64,000 nucleotides of DNA from Dechloromonas sp. H13 (GTDB taxonomy: Bacteria; Pseudomonadota; Gammaproteobacteria; Burkholderiales; Rhodocyclaceae), in NCBI RefSeq assembly GCF_009469615.1, contig NZ_SSXX01000002.1:141001-205000 (forward strand). Reading direction: 5' to 3'. This document shows positions 39,095 to 51,301 of the stretch, one piece after another. Each line of letters starts with the position of its first letter. Position 1 is the stretch's first letter. The notes beneath the pieces were generated by a model. It made no database searches. It saw only the letters and a program-made list of their open reading frames with translations, and was not told where the DNA came from. The position numbers were made by a program, and so were the translations under genes.

Positions 39095-39738
39095 TTATAG
39101 TCGACCGCAGCGCTCGGGAAGTTGCAGCACCGAGCGGATTTTGACATCGACGCTGGGCGATTGGCGATAGCTGGTACTTACCCACACCGTCGCCATGCCG
39201 AGCTTCTTGGCGGCGATCAGGTTGGGAAGGCTGTCCTCGACCATGATGCAGCGATGCGGGTCGAGGCGTTCGGCGCGCAGCAGGGTACGAAAGCCGGCAG
39301 GCATCGGCTTGGGCTGGTAGCGGACATTCTCGACGGAATAGACGGCGTCGAAGCAGGCGCCGAGCCCAGTGATGTCGAGGATGGCCTCGGCGTAATGGCG
39401 GGGGGCGTTGGAAAAGATGAGTTTGCGCCCCGGCAGGCGGCGCAGTGCATGGATGACCGGGCGCTCGAAGACGACCATGCGCTCCAGATCTGGAAAGCGG
39501 TGGGTTTCCCGCAGGAAGTGGTCGGCGTCGGTGCCGTGGTGGCGCATCAGGCCCAGCAGCGTGGCGCCGTAGCGGACCCAGTAGTCCTGGCGGATGCGCG
39601 TGGCTTCGTGGCGGTCGACACCCAGATGCCGCTCGATGTAGTCGCGCATCGAGCGGTTGATGTGGGGAAAGATGTGGGGCGTCGCGTGGTGTAGGGTATT
39701 GTCGAGGTCGAACAGCCAGACCTTCCCCTGGCAACGCA

Positions 39739-39739
<1 letters not shown>
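39095..39739 (-). CDS. Pyrimidine 5'-nucleotidase, HAD family
   Basis: A 214-residue HAD hydrolase: motif I VWLFDLDNTLHHA at about 8-20 (nucleophile Asp12, Asp14), motif II LIFSNAPRHY, motif III PKPMPAG and motif IV CIMVEDSLPN. It resembles SDT1/YjjG-type nucleotidases that dephosphorylate UMP/CMP. Its ATG overlaps the argB stop (TGATG). The last five codons contain a copy of the TGCGGTCGAC motif. Confidence 0.92.
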
Positions 39740-41128
<1,389 letters not shown>

Positions 41129-41165
41129 GGTGGTCTCCTTTGTGGTTCAGGTGTTGCTGAGACCA

Positions 41166-41193
41166 ATATAGGGGGCGTCGTCGCGGTTTCAAG
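41166..41193 (-). promoter_or_regulatory. Sigma-32 heat-shock promoter of hsp20
   Basis: On the minus strand, CTTGAAA (41193-41187) and CCCCTATAT (41174-41166) are separated by 12 bases, close to the sigma-32 consensus CTTGAAA-N13-17-CCCCATNT. It lies about 40 bases upstream of the hsp20 ATG. Confidence 0.75.
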
Positions 41194-41244
41194 TGCGTCG
41201 GGCGACGCGCCGGAAGCCGGTGGCGGGTTCGGGCGTTCCGGCTT

Positions 41245-41709
41245 TCAGAAACGACCCTGCCGAGGCATGGCCAGGCGCTGCGGCAACTGAAGGATGGCGT
41301 CGCGGTTGCTCCAGGAGAAGCAGCGGGCGGCTGCCTGCTCCCAGGGCAGCCACAGCCAGTCGCGATGTTCGCCGGGGGCGATGGCGATCGGGCACTTGTC
41401 GGGCAGTTGCAGGCCGAAGACGTGCTCGGTGTTCCGGGTGACTCCCGGCGCATAGCGATGCCGCCATTCCTCGAAAATTTCGAAGGTGTTGGTGAGTTGC
41501 CAGTCGACCGGCTGGTGGCGCATGGTGTCGATGCCCGTTTCTTCGGCCACTTCGCGGCAGGCGGTGGCGATCAGCGCCTCGTCGGCCTCGCGGCTGCCGG
41601 TGACCGACTGCCAGAACCCGGGATGGGCGGCGCGCTCGAGCAGCAGGACGTCGAGCGCCGGCGTGTAGATGACGACGAGGACCGAGATTGGCTGCTTGTA
41701 GCCGGTCAT
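41245..41709 (-). CDS. nudB: Dihydroneopterin triphosphate diphosphatase
   Basis: A 154-residue Nudix hydrolase. The Nudix box is GSREADEALIATACREVAEETGI at about 38-60; VTRNTEHVFGLQLP and EHRDWLWLPWEQA are NudB features. It acts in folate synthesis, removing pyrophosphate from dihydroneopterin triphosphate. Its ATG overlaps the barstar gene stop (ATGA). Confidence 0.93.
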   Translation of the reverse strand: MTGYKQPISVLVVIYTPALDVLLLERAAHPGFWQSVTGSREADEALIATACREVAEETGIDTMRHQPVDWQLTNTFEIFEEWRHRYAPGVTRNTEHVFGLQLPDKCPIAIAPGEHRDWLWLPWEQAAARCFSWSNRDAILQLPQRLAMPRQGRF

Positions 41710-42134
41710 GCCGCGGGCAGCGGTCGAATGCCCGTGACCGGCTCGTCGAACAGTATCCAGAGCGGCTTACCGGCCTGGCGTCGCTCGTCGGCGGCGGTCT
41801 CCAGGACCTCGAGCAGGGTGGCGAAGCCCGCCGGATCGGCCGCGCGCAGGTGGTCGCCGCCGCTGATGCTGAGCAGGTGACCGGTGCCGGGCATGATTTC
41901 GGGGTCGGTCAGGCAGTCGCGCAGGGCATCGAAATTTGCGCCGTACCACTCGGGAAACTGCAGGGTCTTGCCGATCTCATGAAGCACCGAGCCGGACTTC
42001 TGTCCCGGCGCGATCGCCATGTGCCATTGCCGGAGCCGGCCACGCTTGGCGGCCAGCCCGATTGCGTCGCGCATGCTCGCCGGAACGTGGTAAACGCCGG
42101 CTCGTTGGGCATTGGCCAGAAGCTTCTCGCTCAT
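41706..42134 (-). CDS. Barstar-family ribonuclease inhibitor
   Basis: A 142-residue protein whose middle is barstar-like: LHEIGKTLQFPEWYGANFDALRDCLTD, with the acidic residues that fill the active site of barnase. It has an extra N-terminal segment of about 45 residues. It lies 3 bases downstream of a gene for a secreted barnase-type ribonuclease, so it most likely protects the cell from that enzyme before export. Confidence 0.9.
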   Translation of the reverse strand: MSEKLLANAQRAGVYHVPASMRDAIGLAAKRGRLRQWHMAIAPGQKSGSVLHEIGKTLQFPEWYGANFDALRDCLTDPEIMPGTGHLLSISGGDHLRAADPAGFATLLEVLETAADERRQAGKPLWILFDEPVTGIRPLPAA

Positions 42135-42137
42135 GGG

Positions 42138-42494
42138 CTATTCCCGAATGCGCCGGAAGGAGCGGTAATGGTCATCGGTGTAGTAGAACTCGTCGTAGCT
42201 TCCGGCGATGATACGCCGAGCGCCGCGGTTGCGGCTGCCCGGGGTTGGCACGGTGTATTCGCGATAGTAGCCACGCTGGCGCAACGGCAGGCGCTTCTCG
42301 TAGTTGCCGAAGACGATGCCGTCGCGGTTGTAGGGAAACGGTCCGCCATGCTTGATCAGGACCAGCGTCTGTTGCGCCTCACGCGGCAAATCGGCCAGTA
42401 AAACCCAGTCGACCGCAGCATTCTCGCGCGCCAGTCCCAGCGCGCCACCGATCGCCAGCCAGGTGACGATCAGGAGGCGCAGCCAGATTTTCAT
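42138..42494 (-). CDS. Secreted barnase-type guanyl-specific ribonuclease
   Basis: A 118-residue protein with a signal peptide (about 1-22) and a microbial RNase domain. Lining it up with barnase by eye puts the catalytic set in place: Glu79 (RGYYREYTV), Arg94 (GARRIIAG) and His109 (YTDDHYRSF), the counterparts of Glu73, Arg87 and His102. The barstar gene follows immediately. It would cut RNA after G outside the cytoplasm. Codon GCT-GCG-GTC-GAC near residue 26 includes a TGCGGTCGAC motif. Confidence 0.88.
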   Translation of the reverse strand: MKIWLRLLIVTWLAIGGALGLARENAAVDWVLLADLPREAQQTLVLIKHGGPFPYNRDGIVFGNYEKRLPLRQRGYYREYTVPTPGSRNRGARRIIAGSYDEFYYTDDHYRSFRRIRE

Positions 42495-42500
42495 GTCAGC

Positions 42501-44317
<1,817 letters not shown>

Positions 44318-44321
<4 letters not shown>

Positions 44322-44956
44322 GTGTTGGTAATGACGCGGGTATGCGGCGGCGGGGCCACGACACCCATCGAGATAATGTATTTGAGGGCTTCGTCGACCG
44401 TCATGTCGAGTTCGACGACATCGCGCCTGGGCATCATCAGGAAGAAGCCGGAGGTCGGGTTGGGGGTGGTCGGCACGTAAACGCTGACATAGTCGCCGTC
44501 GAGATGATTGACCACGTCGCCGCCGGGCTTGCCAGTCAGGAAGGCGATGGTCCAGCTGCCCTCGCGCGGATACTGCACGAGCAGGGCCTTGCGGAAGGCG
44601 TTGCCGCTCGACGAAAAAAGCGTGTCCGAGACCTGCTTGACGCTGTTATAGACGGAGTTGACTACCGGAATGCGCGCCAGGAGCATTTCCCACCAGACGA
44701 CGAGTTTCTGGCCGATGAAGTTGGCGGCCAGCAGGCCGGTCAGCAGGATCATGACCAGCGTCAGCAGCGCACCGGCGCCTGGAATGGCGATGCCGAACAG
44801 CGTTTGCGGATGAACGGCTTCGGGTAGCAGGCGCAGCGACTGGTCCAGCGTGCTGACAATGAACGAGAGTACCCAGCCGGTGATGACCAGCGGTACCCAG
44901 ATCAATAGTCCGGTAATGAAATAGCGTTTGATCAGCTGGCCGCGCACGGAGTGCAT
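44318..44956 (-). CDS. DUF502 family membrane protein
   Basis: A 212-residue protein with two helices (about 12-35 and 56-80) and a C-terminal soluble domain, with the DUF502 hallmarks [19 protein letters not shown] and [13 protein letters not shown]. The gene overlaps the zinc-ribbon gene upstream. The ATG at 44956 is given; a GTG at 44947 is about equally possible. Function is not established. Confidence 0.88.
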
Positions 44957-45195
44957 GCTCCCGATCCGCCTTGGCAAGGCGGGGCGCTTTCGGTTTTCGG
45001 CGCGGGTTTGCCGCCGCCCTTGAAGTCGGTGGCGTACCAGCCATTACCCTTGAGCTGGAAACCGGCGGCGGAGAGCAGCTTGTTGTAGCTTTCGCTGCCG
45101 CATTCGGGGCAGGTCGTGAGCTGCGGGTCGCTCATCTTTTGCAGATGTTCTTTCTGGGAGCCGCAGGAGTCACAGCGATATTCGTAAATCGGCAT
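44932..45195 (-). CDS. FmdB-family zinc-ribbon protein
   Basis: An 87-residue protein with MPIYEYRCDSCG at the start and CPECGS at about 29-34, forming a zinc ribbon (Cys8, Cys11, Cys29, Cys32). Named after FmdB, a putative regulator of formamidase; real function unknown. The end is Gly/Pro/Cys-rich. It precedes the DUF502 gene and aspS, a frequent order. Confidence 0.92.
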   Translation of the reverse strand: MPIYEYRCDSCGSQKEHLQKMSDPQLTTCPECGSESYNKLLSAAGFQLKGNGWYATDFKGGGKPAPKTESAPPCQGGSGACTPCAAS

Positions 45196-45267
45196 GAGAA
45201 TCCTCCAAAACCTTGAATTGTAACCGAGAAAACAGTGGAGCCTAAGTTGTGGTGCGGCGGGAGAATT

Positions 45268-46116
45268 TCAAGCCAGCAATCCAAGATAGCTGCGCGTCAG
45301 CTGTGGTCCCCAAAAAAGGGCGATGACGCCGGCAGCGGCAAGGTAGGGGCCGAACGGAATGGGGGTGTTCCGTCCGTGGCGAGCGGCGACGATTAGGCCG
45401 ATGCCAACCGCCGCGCCGACGACCGACGAGAGCAGGATGATTGTCGGAAGCATTTGCCAGCCCAGCCAGGCGCCGAGCGCGGCGAGCAGCTTGAAATCGC
45501 CGTACCCCATGCCTTCCTTGCCGGTCGCCAGCTTGAATGCCCAGAAGACGGACCACAGGCTCAGATAGCCCGTCATCGCACCGATGACCGCAGAATGAAG
45601 ATCGACGTAGGTGCCGGCGATATTCATCGTCAATCCGAGCCAGAGCAGCGGCAGGGTGATCGAATCGGGGAGCAACTGGGTGTCGAAATCGATGGCGGTG
45701 AGAGCGATCAGGGCCCAGATCAGGAACAGGGCGCCGATCGCCTGTAGCGTCGGTCCGAAGTGCCAGATGGCATACGCCGAAAGCAGGCCGGCGAGCGCCT
45801 CGACGACCGGATAGCGTAGCGGGATGGGTACGGCGCAATTCGAGCATTTGCCGCGTAGAAGCAGATAACTGACGATCGGGATGTTTTCCAGTACGGTGAT
45901 CTGGTGGCCGCAGGCCGGGCAACGCGAGCGCGGACGGGCCAGCGACAGGGGCGCTGCGGTCGACGGCGTTTCCCCACGCAAATCCGCGCATTGCGCATGC
46001 CACTCCTGCTCCATCATCCTGGGCAGGCGGTGAATGACGACGTTGAGGAAACTGCCGACGCACAAGCCGAGCAGCCCGGCCACGGCAGCCAGGCCGCCCA
46101 GTGATTCGACAGGCAT
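45268..46116 (-). CDS. pilD: Type IV prepilin peptidase and N-methyltransferase
   Basis: A 282-residue inner-membrane protease with about seven helices. Near the N-terminus GSFLNVVIHRLPRM; a cytoplasmic zinc loop with CPACG and CSNCAVP (about 73-76 and 98-101); catalytic Asp residues in DFDTQLLPD and GMGYGDFKLLAALGAWLG. It cuts prepilin leaders and methylates the new N-terminus. It overlaps the end of pilC (ATG at 46116). Confidence 0.97.
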   Translation of the reverse strand: MPVESLGGLAAVAGLLGLCVGSFLNVVIHRLPRMMEQEWHAQCADLRGETPSTAAPLSLARPRSRCPACGHQITVLENIPIVSYLLLRGKCSNCAVPIPLRYPVVEALAGLLSAYAIWHFGPTLQAIGALFLIWALIALTAIDFDTQLLPDSITLPLLWLGLTMNIAGTYVDLHSAVIGAMTGYLSLWSVFWAFKLATGKEGMGYGDFKLLAALGAWLGWQMLPTIILLSSVVGAAVGIGLIVAARHGRNTPIPFGPYLAAAGVIALFWGPQLTRSYLGLLA

Positions 46117-47345
46117 CAGACCACGGCGCCAAGTTTGAAGATGGGGAGGTACATGGCGACGACCATGCCGCCGATCAGGGTGCCGAGCACCACCATGATG
46201 ATCGGCTCCATCAGGCTGGACATTGCTTCGACCGCGTCGTCCACCTCCTGTTCGAAGAAGTCGGCGACCTTGGCCAGCATCGAGTCGAGCGCGCCGGACT
46301 CTTCGCCGATGGCGACCATCTGCGTTACCATGTTGGGGAACAGATTGACGTTGGTCATCGCATTCGTCAGGCTCGTGCCGGTGGCGACCTCACCTTGGAT
46401 CTGCTTGGTGGCAGCCTTGTAGACATAGTTGCCGGCGGCGCCGCCCACCGAATCGAGCGACTCCACCAGCGGTACGCCGGCTGCAAACATCGTCGACAAT
46501 GTTCGCGACCAGCGCGCGATGACCGCCTTGCGGATGATGTCGCCAAAGATTGGCAGGCGGAGCAGAAAGCGGTCCATCGCCATTTGCACCTTCTCCGAAC
46601 GTTTCCATGCTGCGAAGAAGGCGTAGAGCCCGCCGAAGATGATGCCGAAAATGGCCCACCAGTAGGCGACGAAAAAGTCGGAAATGGCGATCACCAGCAG
46701 GGTCGGTGCCGGCAGGTCGGCGCCGAAGCTCTTGAAGACGTCCTTGAACGCCGGGATGACGAAGATCATGATGACCGCGGTGATGATGAACGCCACCACG
46801 ATCACGGCGATCGGGTAGAACAGCGCAGACTTGATCTTGCTCTTGATGGCGAGAATCTTTTCCTTGTAGGTCGCGAGACGTTCGAGCAATGTGTCCAGGA
46901 TGCCCGCCTGTTCGCCGGCAGCGACGAGATTGCAGTAGAGGGCATCGAAGTACAGCGGATATTTCCGGAATGCCTGCGACAGCGAACTGCCGGTTTCGAC
47001 GTCGGCCTTGATGTCCAGCAGCAGCTTGGCGACAGCCGGGTTGGCATGACCGCGGCCGACGATGTCGAAGGCCTGGAGCAGGGGCACGCCGGATTTCATC
47101 ATCGTGGCCAGCTGGCGGGTGAACAGGGAAATGTCCTTTTCGGTGACCTTGCCGCCGACCTTGAAGCGGGCTTTCTTTACCCTGGCGTTGAATACGCCCT
47201 GGCGGCGCAGGCTGGTCTGGACGACCGCTTCACTGGCAGCACGCATTTCGCCGCGAACGGCTTTTCCGTCCCGGTTCTTTCCTTCCCAGAGAAAGGTATA
47301 TTCCTTGACCACAAGGATCCTGCTAGCTTTTGCGGCGGTAGCCAT
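46116..47345 (-). CDS. pilC: Type IV pilus inner-membrane platform protein
   Basis: A 409-residue GspF-type protein with two repeated domains (about 75-200 and 280-405), three helices, and the motifs FTRQLATMMKSGVPLLQAFDIV and FSRTLSTMFAAGVPLVESLD-like repeats. It anchors the pilus ATPase PilB. It overlaps pilD by one base and follows pilB by 16 bases, so pilBCD is one operon. Confidence 0.97.
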   Translation of the reverse strand: MATAAKASRILVVKEYTFLWEGKNRDGKAVRGEMRAASEAVVQTSLRRQGVFNARVKKARFKVGGKVTEKDISLFTRQLATMMKSGVPLLQAFDIVGRGHANPAVAKLLLDIKADVETGSSLSQAFRKYPLYFDALYCNLVAAGEQAGILDTLLERLATYKEKILAIKSKIKSALFYPIAVIVVAFIITAVIMIFVIPAFKDVFKSFGADLPAPTLLVIAISDFFVAYWWAIFGIIFGGLYAFFAAWKRSEKVQMAMDRFLLRLPIFGDIIRKAVIARWSRTLSTMFAAGVPLVESLDSVGGAAGNYVYKAATKQIQGEVATGTSLTNAMTNVNLFPNMVTQMVAIGEESGALDSMLAKVADFFEQEVDDAVEAMSSLMEPIIMVVLGTLIGGMVVAMYLPIFKLGAVV

Positions 47346-47361
47346 CCCTCGTCCTTCCCCG

Positions 47362-49077
47362 TTATACGTTCGTTGTGCTCAGAACCTCGTCGAGCGAGGT
47401 CAGGCCTTGTTTTACTTTTAGCAGTCCCGATTCGCGAAGATTCTTGACCCCTTCGCGTGAGGCCTGTTCGGCCAGATCCATTTCTCCGGCGCCACTCATG
47501 ATGAGTCGTTGCATCGCCTCGGAAATTGGCATGACCTGATAGATGCCGACCCGCCCTTTGTAGCCGGTTCCCTTGCAACGGTCGCAGCCGCCGGGGCCGT
47601 ACAGCGTCCACGAACCGTCGAGGTCGGCTTCGGTAAATCCCGCCTCGAGCAGGGTCTGGTTCGGCACATCGATCGGCTTCTTGCAGGTGCACAGGCGACG
47701 CGCCAGGCGCTGGGCCGTGATGAGCAGGATGCTGGAGGCGATGTTGAAGGTTGGCACGCCCATGTTCATCAGGCGCGTCAGCGTTGCGGGTGCATCGTTG
47801 GTGTGCAGCGTTGACATCACCATGTGGCCGGTCTGGGCTGCCTTGATCGCGATCTCGGCCGTTTCCAGGTCGCGGATTTCGCCGACCATGATGATGTCCG
47901 GATCCTGGCGCAGGAACGCCCGCAACGCCGTCGCGAACGTCAGCCCTACCTTGTCATCGACATTGACCTGGTTGATCCCGGCCAGGTTGATTTCGGCGGG
48001 ATCCTCTGCAGTGGAGATGTTGACGCCATCCTTGTTCAGGATGTTCAGGCAGGTATAGAGCGAAACCGTCTTGCCGGAACCGGTCGGGCCGGTTACCAGC
48101 ACCATGCCGTAGGGGCGGCTAACCGCATCGAGGAGGACGGCCTTCTGTTCCGGCTCGTAGCCGAGCGCCTCGATACCGAGCGTTGCCGAGGTCGGGTCGA
48201 GAATACGCATCACGATCTTTTCGCCCTGGAGCGTCGGCAGGGTACTGACCCGGAAATCGATCGCCCGGTTCTTCGAGAGAACCAGTTTCATTCGCCCGTC
48301 CTGCGGAATGCGCTTTTCGGCGATATTCAGGCGCGAGATGACCTTGATCCGCGAAGCGATCTTTTCCTTGATCGCCAGGGGCGGGGTCGCCACTTCGCGC
48401 AAAACGCCGTCGATTCGGACGCGAATGCGGTAATACTTTTCGTAGGGTTCGAAATGGATGTCCGAGGCGCCGTCATTGATCGCGTCGAGCAGCATCTTCT
48501 GGATGAAGCGGACGACGGGGGCATCGTCGATTTCCTGCGACGCGGCCTCGTCGGCCTTCGCTGCCGATTCCTCGTCGAGAAAATCCAGATTGATGTCGTC
48601 CGACGTCAGGTTCTTCAGGGTTTCTTCGGCCGATTCGGCATATTTGGTGACGAGCGGCGCCAGTTTGGGCTGTTCGACGACGATGGGGTCGACGCCCAGT
48701 CCGGTCTGAAAACGGATTTCGTCCAGCGCCCGCAGGTTGGTCGGGTCGGCGATGGCGACGGACAGCCGGTTTCCCCGCTTGTTGAGGGGGATCACCCGAT
48801 GGGTCGCGATCAGCTTGCGATCGATGGCGTTGGCCGGAATATGGGTGTCGTCATAAACGGCGAGATCGAGCAACGGGTAGCCGAAGGTGTCGGCAACGAA
48901 GCGTGCGAGATCGAGCGACGAAATCTTCTGGCTCGCGATGATCTGTTCGATCAGCGAGCGTTTCTCGTGATTGGCCTGGATGAGCAACTGTTCCGCCTCG
49001 GCTTCCTTGAGCCGTCCCGCCTGGACCAGGGCACGGGCGAGACCGCTGAGAGGGCTTGCTTGGGGTGTGGCGGACAT
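47362..49077 (-). CDS. pilB: Type IV pilus assembly ATPase
   Basis: A 571-residue GspE-family ATPase: N-terminal GSPII_E domain (about 50-150), Walker A GPTGSGKTVSLY at about 330-341, Asp box, Walker B IIMVGEIRD, His box QTGHMVMSTLHTNDA and a tetracysteine zinc site (CTC and CDRC at about 470-505). It powers pilus extension, needed for twitching, adhesion and DNA uptake. Confidence 0.98.
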   Translation of the reverse strand: MSATPQASPLSGLARALVQAGRLKEAEAEQLLIQANHEKRSLIEQIIASQKISSLDLARFVADTFGYPLLDLAVYDDTHIPANAIDRKLIATHRVIPLNKRGNRLSVAIADPTNLRALDEIRFQTGLGVDPIVVEQPKLAPLVTKYAESAEETLKNLTSDDINLDFLDEESAAKADEAASQEIDDAPVVRFIQKMLLDAINDGASDIHFEPYEKYYRIRVRIDGVLREVATPPLAIKEKIASRIKVISRLNIAEKRIPQDGRMKLVLSKNRAIDFRVSTLPTLQGEKIVMRILDPTSATLGIEALGYEPEQKAVLLDAVSRPYGMVLVTGPTGSGKTVSLYTCLNILNKDGVNISTAEDPAEINLAGINQVNVDDKVGLTFATALRAFLRQDPDIIMVGEIRDLETAEIAIKAAQTGHMVMSTLHTNDAPATLTRLMNMGVPTFNIASSILLITAQRLARRLCTCKKPIDVPNQTLLEAGFTEADLDGSWTLYGPGGCDRCKGTGYKGRVGIYQVMPISEAMQRLIMSGAGEMDLAEQASREGVKNLRESGLLKVKQGLTSLDEVLSTTNV

Positions 49078-49157
49078 TGATTGCTGGACAGATGCCGTTT
49101 AGATTGGGCGATGATGCTACGTAGCCCCCGGTTTGTAAAGACCGCGCGGGGGTCGGG

Positions 49158-50429
49158 TCAGCGACTGGCCGGCCTGAAAATGCGGGCGGTGACGACGCTG
49201 CGGTCCTGCGTCTGCAGGATTTCGACCGCAATGCCCGTCAGCTTGATGCTGACGCCGGCTTCCGGGATGTCCTGGAAGTGCTCGAGGATCAGTCCGTTGA
49301 GCGTCTTCGGGCCATCCAGTGGGAATTGCAGTCCGAGCATGCGGTTGATGTCGCGCAACTGGCGCGACCCCTCGACGATCGCGCTGCCGTCGGCATCCCA
49401 GGCCAGCGACTGGCCCAGTCCTGGCAGCGAGGTGGTGAACTCGCCGACGAATTCCTCGATGATGTCCTCGAGCGTCAGCAGGCCGAGAATCTCGCCGTAT
49501 TCGTCGACGACGAAACCGATGCGCTGGCGGTTTTCCTGAAAGAAGGCGAGTTGGGAAAAGACGGCGGTACCGGAGGGAATGTAGTATGCCGACTGGATAT
49601 GCTCGAGCAGCGACGCCTCGTCGAATTCGCTGTCGCCGAGGCTGCCTAGCAGGCGGCGGACCGGCAGGACGCCGAGAAGCTGGTCGAGCGATTCGCGGCA
49701 CACCGGGAGGCGGCTGTGGTGGCTGGTCGCCAATTGGGCGCACACCTCTTCCCACGGGAGATCGAGGTCGAGGATCTCGATGTTCCCGCGCGGGGTCATG
49801 ACGTCCTCGACGGTGATGTTGTTCAGTTCGAACAGGCTGGAGAGGATCGCCCGGTGCTTCTGCGGGATCAGGTGCGAGGATTCGAGTACCAGGCTGCGCA
49901 ACTCCTCCGGGGTGAGACGAGGTGCTTCCGCGTTGGCCTTGGGCGCGAGGCGGAGCAGCCTCAGGAGGGCGCTGGCAAAAAGGTTGACGAACCAGACCGC
50001 CGGATAGAAGAGGCGCAGCAACGGGGTCAGGACGTAGCCGAGAACGAGGGCGAGACGGTCGGCATGGGTCGCGCCGATGATCTTCGGCGTGATTTCCGAA
50101 AAGACCAGGATGGCGAAGGTGACCACCAGCGTGCCGGCGCCCAGCGCCCACTTCTCCTCGCCGAACATCTCGATGGCGATGACGCTGACCAGGGTCGCGG
50201 CAGCCGAGTTGATCAGGTTGTTGCCGAGCAGGATGACGCCAAGCATCTTGTCGGTGCGGTTCAGCAGATCAAGGGCGCGCTGGGCGCCGTGGTGGCCGGA
50301 CGAGGCGAGGTGGCGCAGGCGGAAGCGGTTGGAGGCCATCATCGCCGTCTCGCTGAGCGAGAAGAAAGCCGACATCGCCAGCAGCACGACCAGGGCCAGC
50401 GACAGCGCCGACAGCGGGATATCGTCCAC
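49158..50429 (-). CDS. HlyC/CorC-family membrane protein (CNNM/DUF21 type)
   Basis: A 423-residue protein: DUF21 membrane domain with about four helices (about 1-190), a CBS pair (about 205-330) and a C-terminal CorC/HlyC domain (about 345-420). Motifs LSETAMMASNRFRLRHLA and PRGNIEILDLD. Family members export Mg or Co ions or affect their homeostasis. It starts 3 bases after the CcsA-like gene, so the two may be co-transcribed. Confidence 0.93.
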   Translation of the reverse strand: MDDIPLSALSLALVVLLAMSAFFSLSETAMMASNRFRLRHLASSGHHGAQRALDLLNRTDKMLGVILLGNNLINSAAATLVSVIAIEMFGEEKWALGAGTLVVTFAILVFSEITPKIIGATHADRLALVLGYVLTPLLRLFYPAVWFVNLFASALLRLLRLAPKANAEAPRLTPEELRSLVLESSHLIPQKHRAILSSLFELNNITVEDVMTPRGNIEILDLDLPWEEVCAQLATSHHSRLPVCRESLDQLLGVLPVRRLLGSLGDSEFDEASLLEHIQSAYYIPSGTAVFSQLAFFQENRQRIGFVVDEYGEILGLLTLEDIIEEFVGEFTTSLPGLGQSLAWDADGSAIVEGSRQLRDINRMLGLQFPLDGPKTLNGLILEHFQDIPEAGVSIKLTGIAVEILQTQDRSVVTARIFRPASR

Positions 50430-50432
50430 TAC

Positions 50433-51272
50433 CTACAGTCGTCCGAGGATGACTTCGGCGACGAAGCGGCTGCCGACGTAGGCGAGGATCAGCAGGGCGA
50501 AGCCCGCCAGCGTCCAGCGCAACGCCCTTTTTCCCCGCCAGCCCCAGGCATGGCGACCGATCAGCAGTGTCGCGAAGATGCCCCAGGAAGCGAAGGCGAA
50601 CAGGGTCTTGTGATCCAGTGTCAGCGGTTTGCCGAACAGTGCCTCGGAGAAGAAGACACCACTGCCGACCGTCAGCGAGAGCAGGATGAAGCCGAGCAGC
50701 AACATGCGGAAAAGCAGCGACTCCATGGTCAGCAGCGGTGGCAGGCTGGTCAGGCTGCGCTTCATCAGGCGCTTGTGCAGCGCATTCTCGGTGAAGCCCA
50801 TGAAGATGGCGTGCAGTGCCGAGAGGGTCAGCAGGCTGTAGGCGAGCATCGCCGCGAGAAAATGCAGCTTGAAACCGGTGGCGCTGGCGTGCGCCACCAC
50901 ATGTACCTGCGGAAAGAAGACGGGTAGCGCGGTGCATACGGCGGCCAGCGGCAGCACCATGGGCTGCATGCCCTCCATGCGCGCCATGAAGCTCTCCAGC
51001 CAGTAGATCAGCACGGCCAGCCACATCATCAGGGAAAGCGCGAAACTGAACGAGAAGCGCATGCCGGCGTCGGAGAACAGCGCGCCATAGAGGCCGTAGG
51101 CGTGAATGAGCAGGCCCGCGGCAATCGCCACCCGCTCCCAGACCTGCATCGGGCAGGCGACGCACTGGTTCTCCCCTTCGCGCCAGCGGGTGTTCCAGAA
51201 GTGGAAGCCGAGCGCGCCGTAGAGGAGGGCGGCGGCGATGTGGGGCAGAAGCTGAATTACAATGTCGGCCAT
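50433..51272 (-). CDS. Cytochrome c assembly family protein (CcsA/HemX/YpjD-like)
   Basis: A 279-residue, eight-helix membrane protein. The CcsA-type segment is present with conserved His residues (HVVAHASATGFKLHFLAAMLAYSLLTL and LDHKTLFAFASWGIFATLLIGRHAWGWRGK). It is the short YpjD form seen between ffh and CorC genes in many proteobacteria. It is divergent from ffh. Haem handling is inferred. Confidence 0.9.
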   Translation of the reverse strand: MADIVIQLLPHIAAALLYGALGFHFWNTRWREGENQCVACPMQVWERVAIAAGLLIHAYGLYGALFSDAGMRFSFSFALSLMMWLAVLIYWLESFMARMEGMQPMVLPLAAVCTALPVFFPQVHVVAHASATGFKLHFLAAMLAYSLLTLSALHAIFMGFTENALHKRLMKRSLTSLPPLLTMESLLFRMLLLGFILLSLTVGSGVFFSEALFGKPLTLDHKTLFAFASWGIFATLLIGRHAWGWRGKRALRWTLAGFALLILAYVGSRFVAEVILGRL

Positions 51273-51301
51273 CCGCGAATTCTACTAGAAGCCTATCTGC
51301 C

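Noticed and set aside
42138..42494. C-terminal toxin tip of a contact-dependent inhibition system
   Set aside because: The gene has its own signal peptide and start, and no large filamentous or Rhs gene is upstream.
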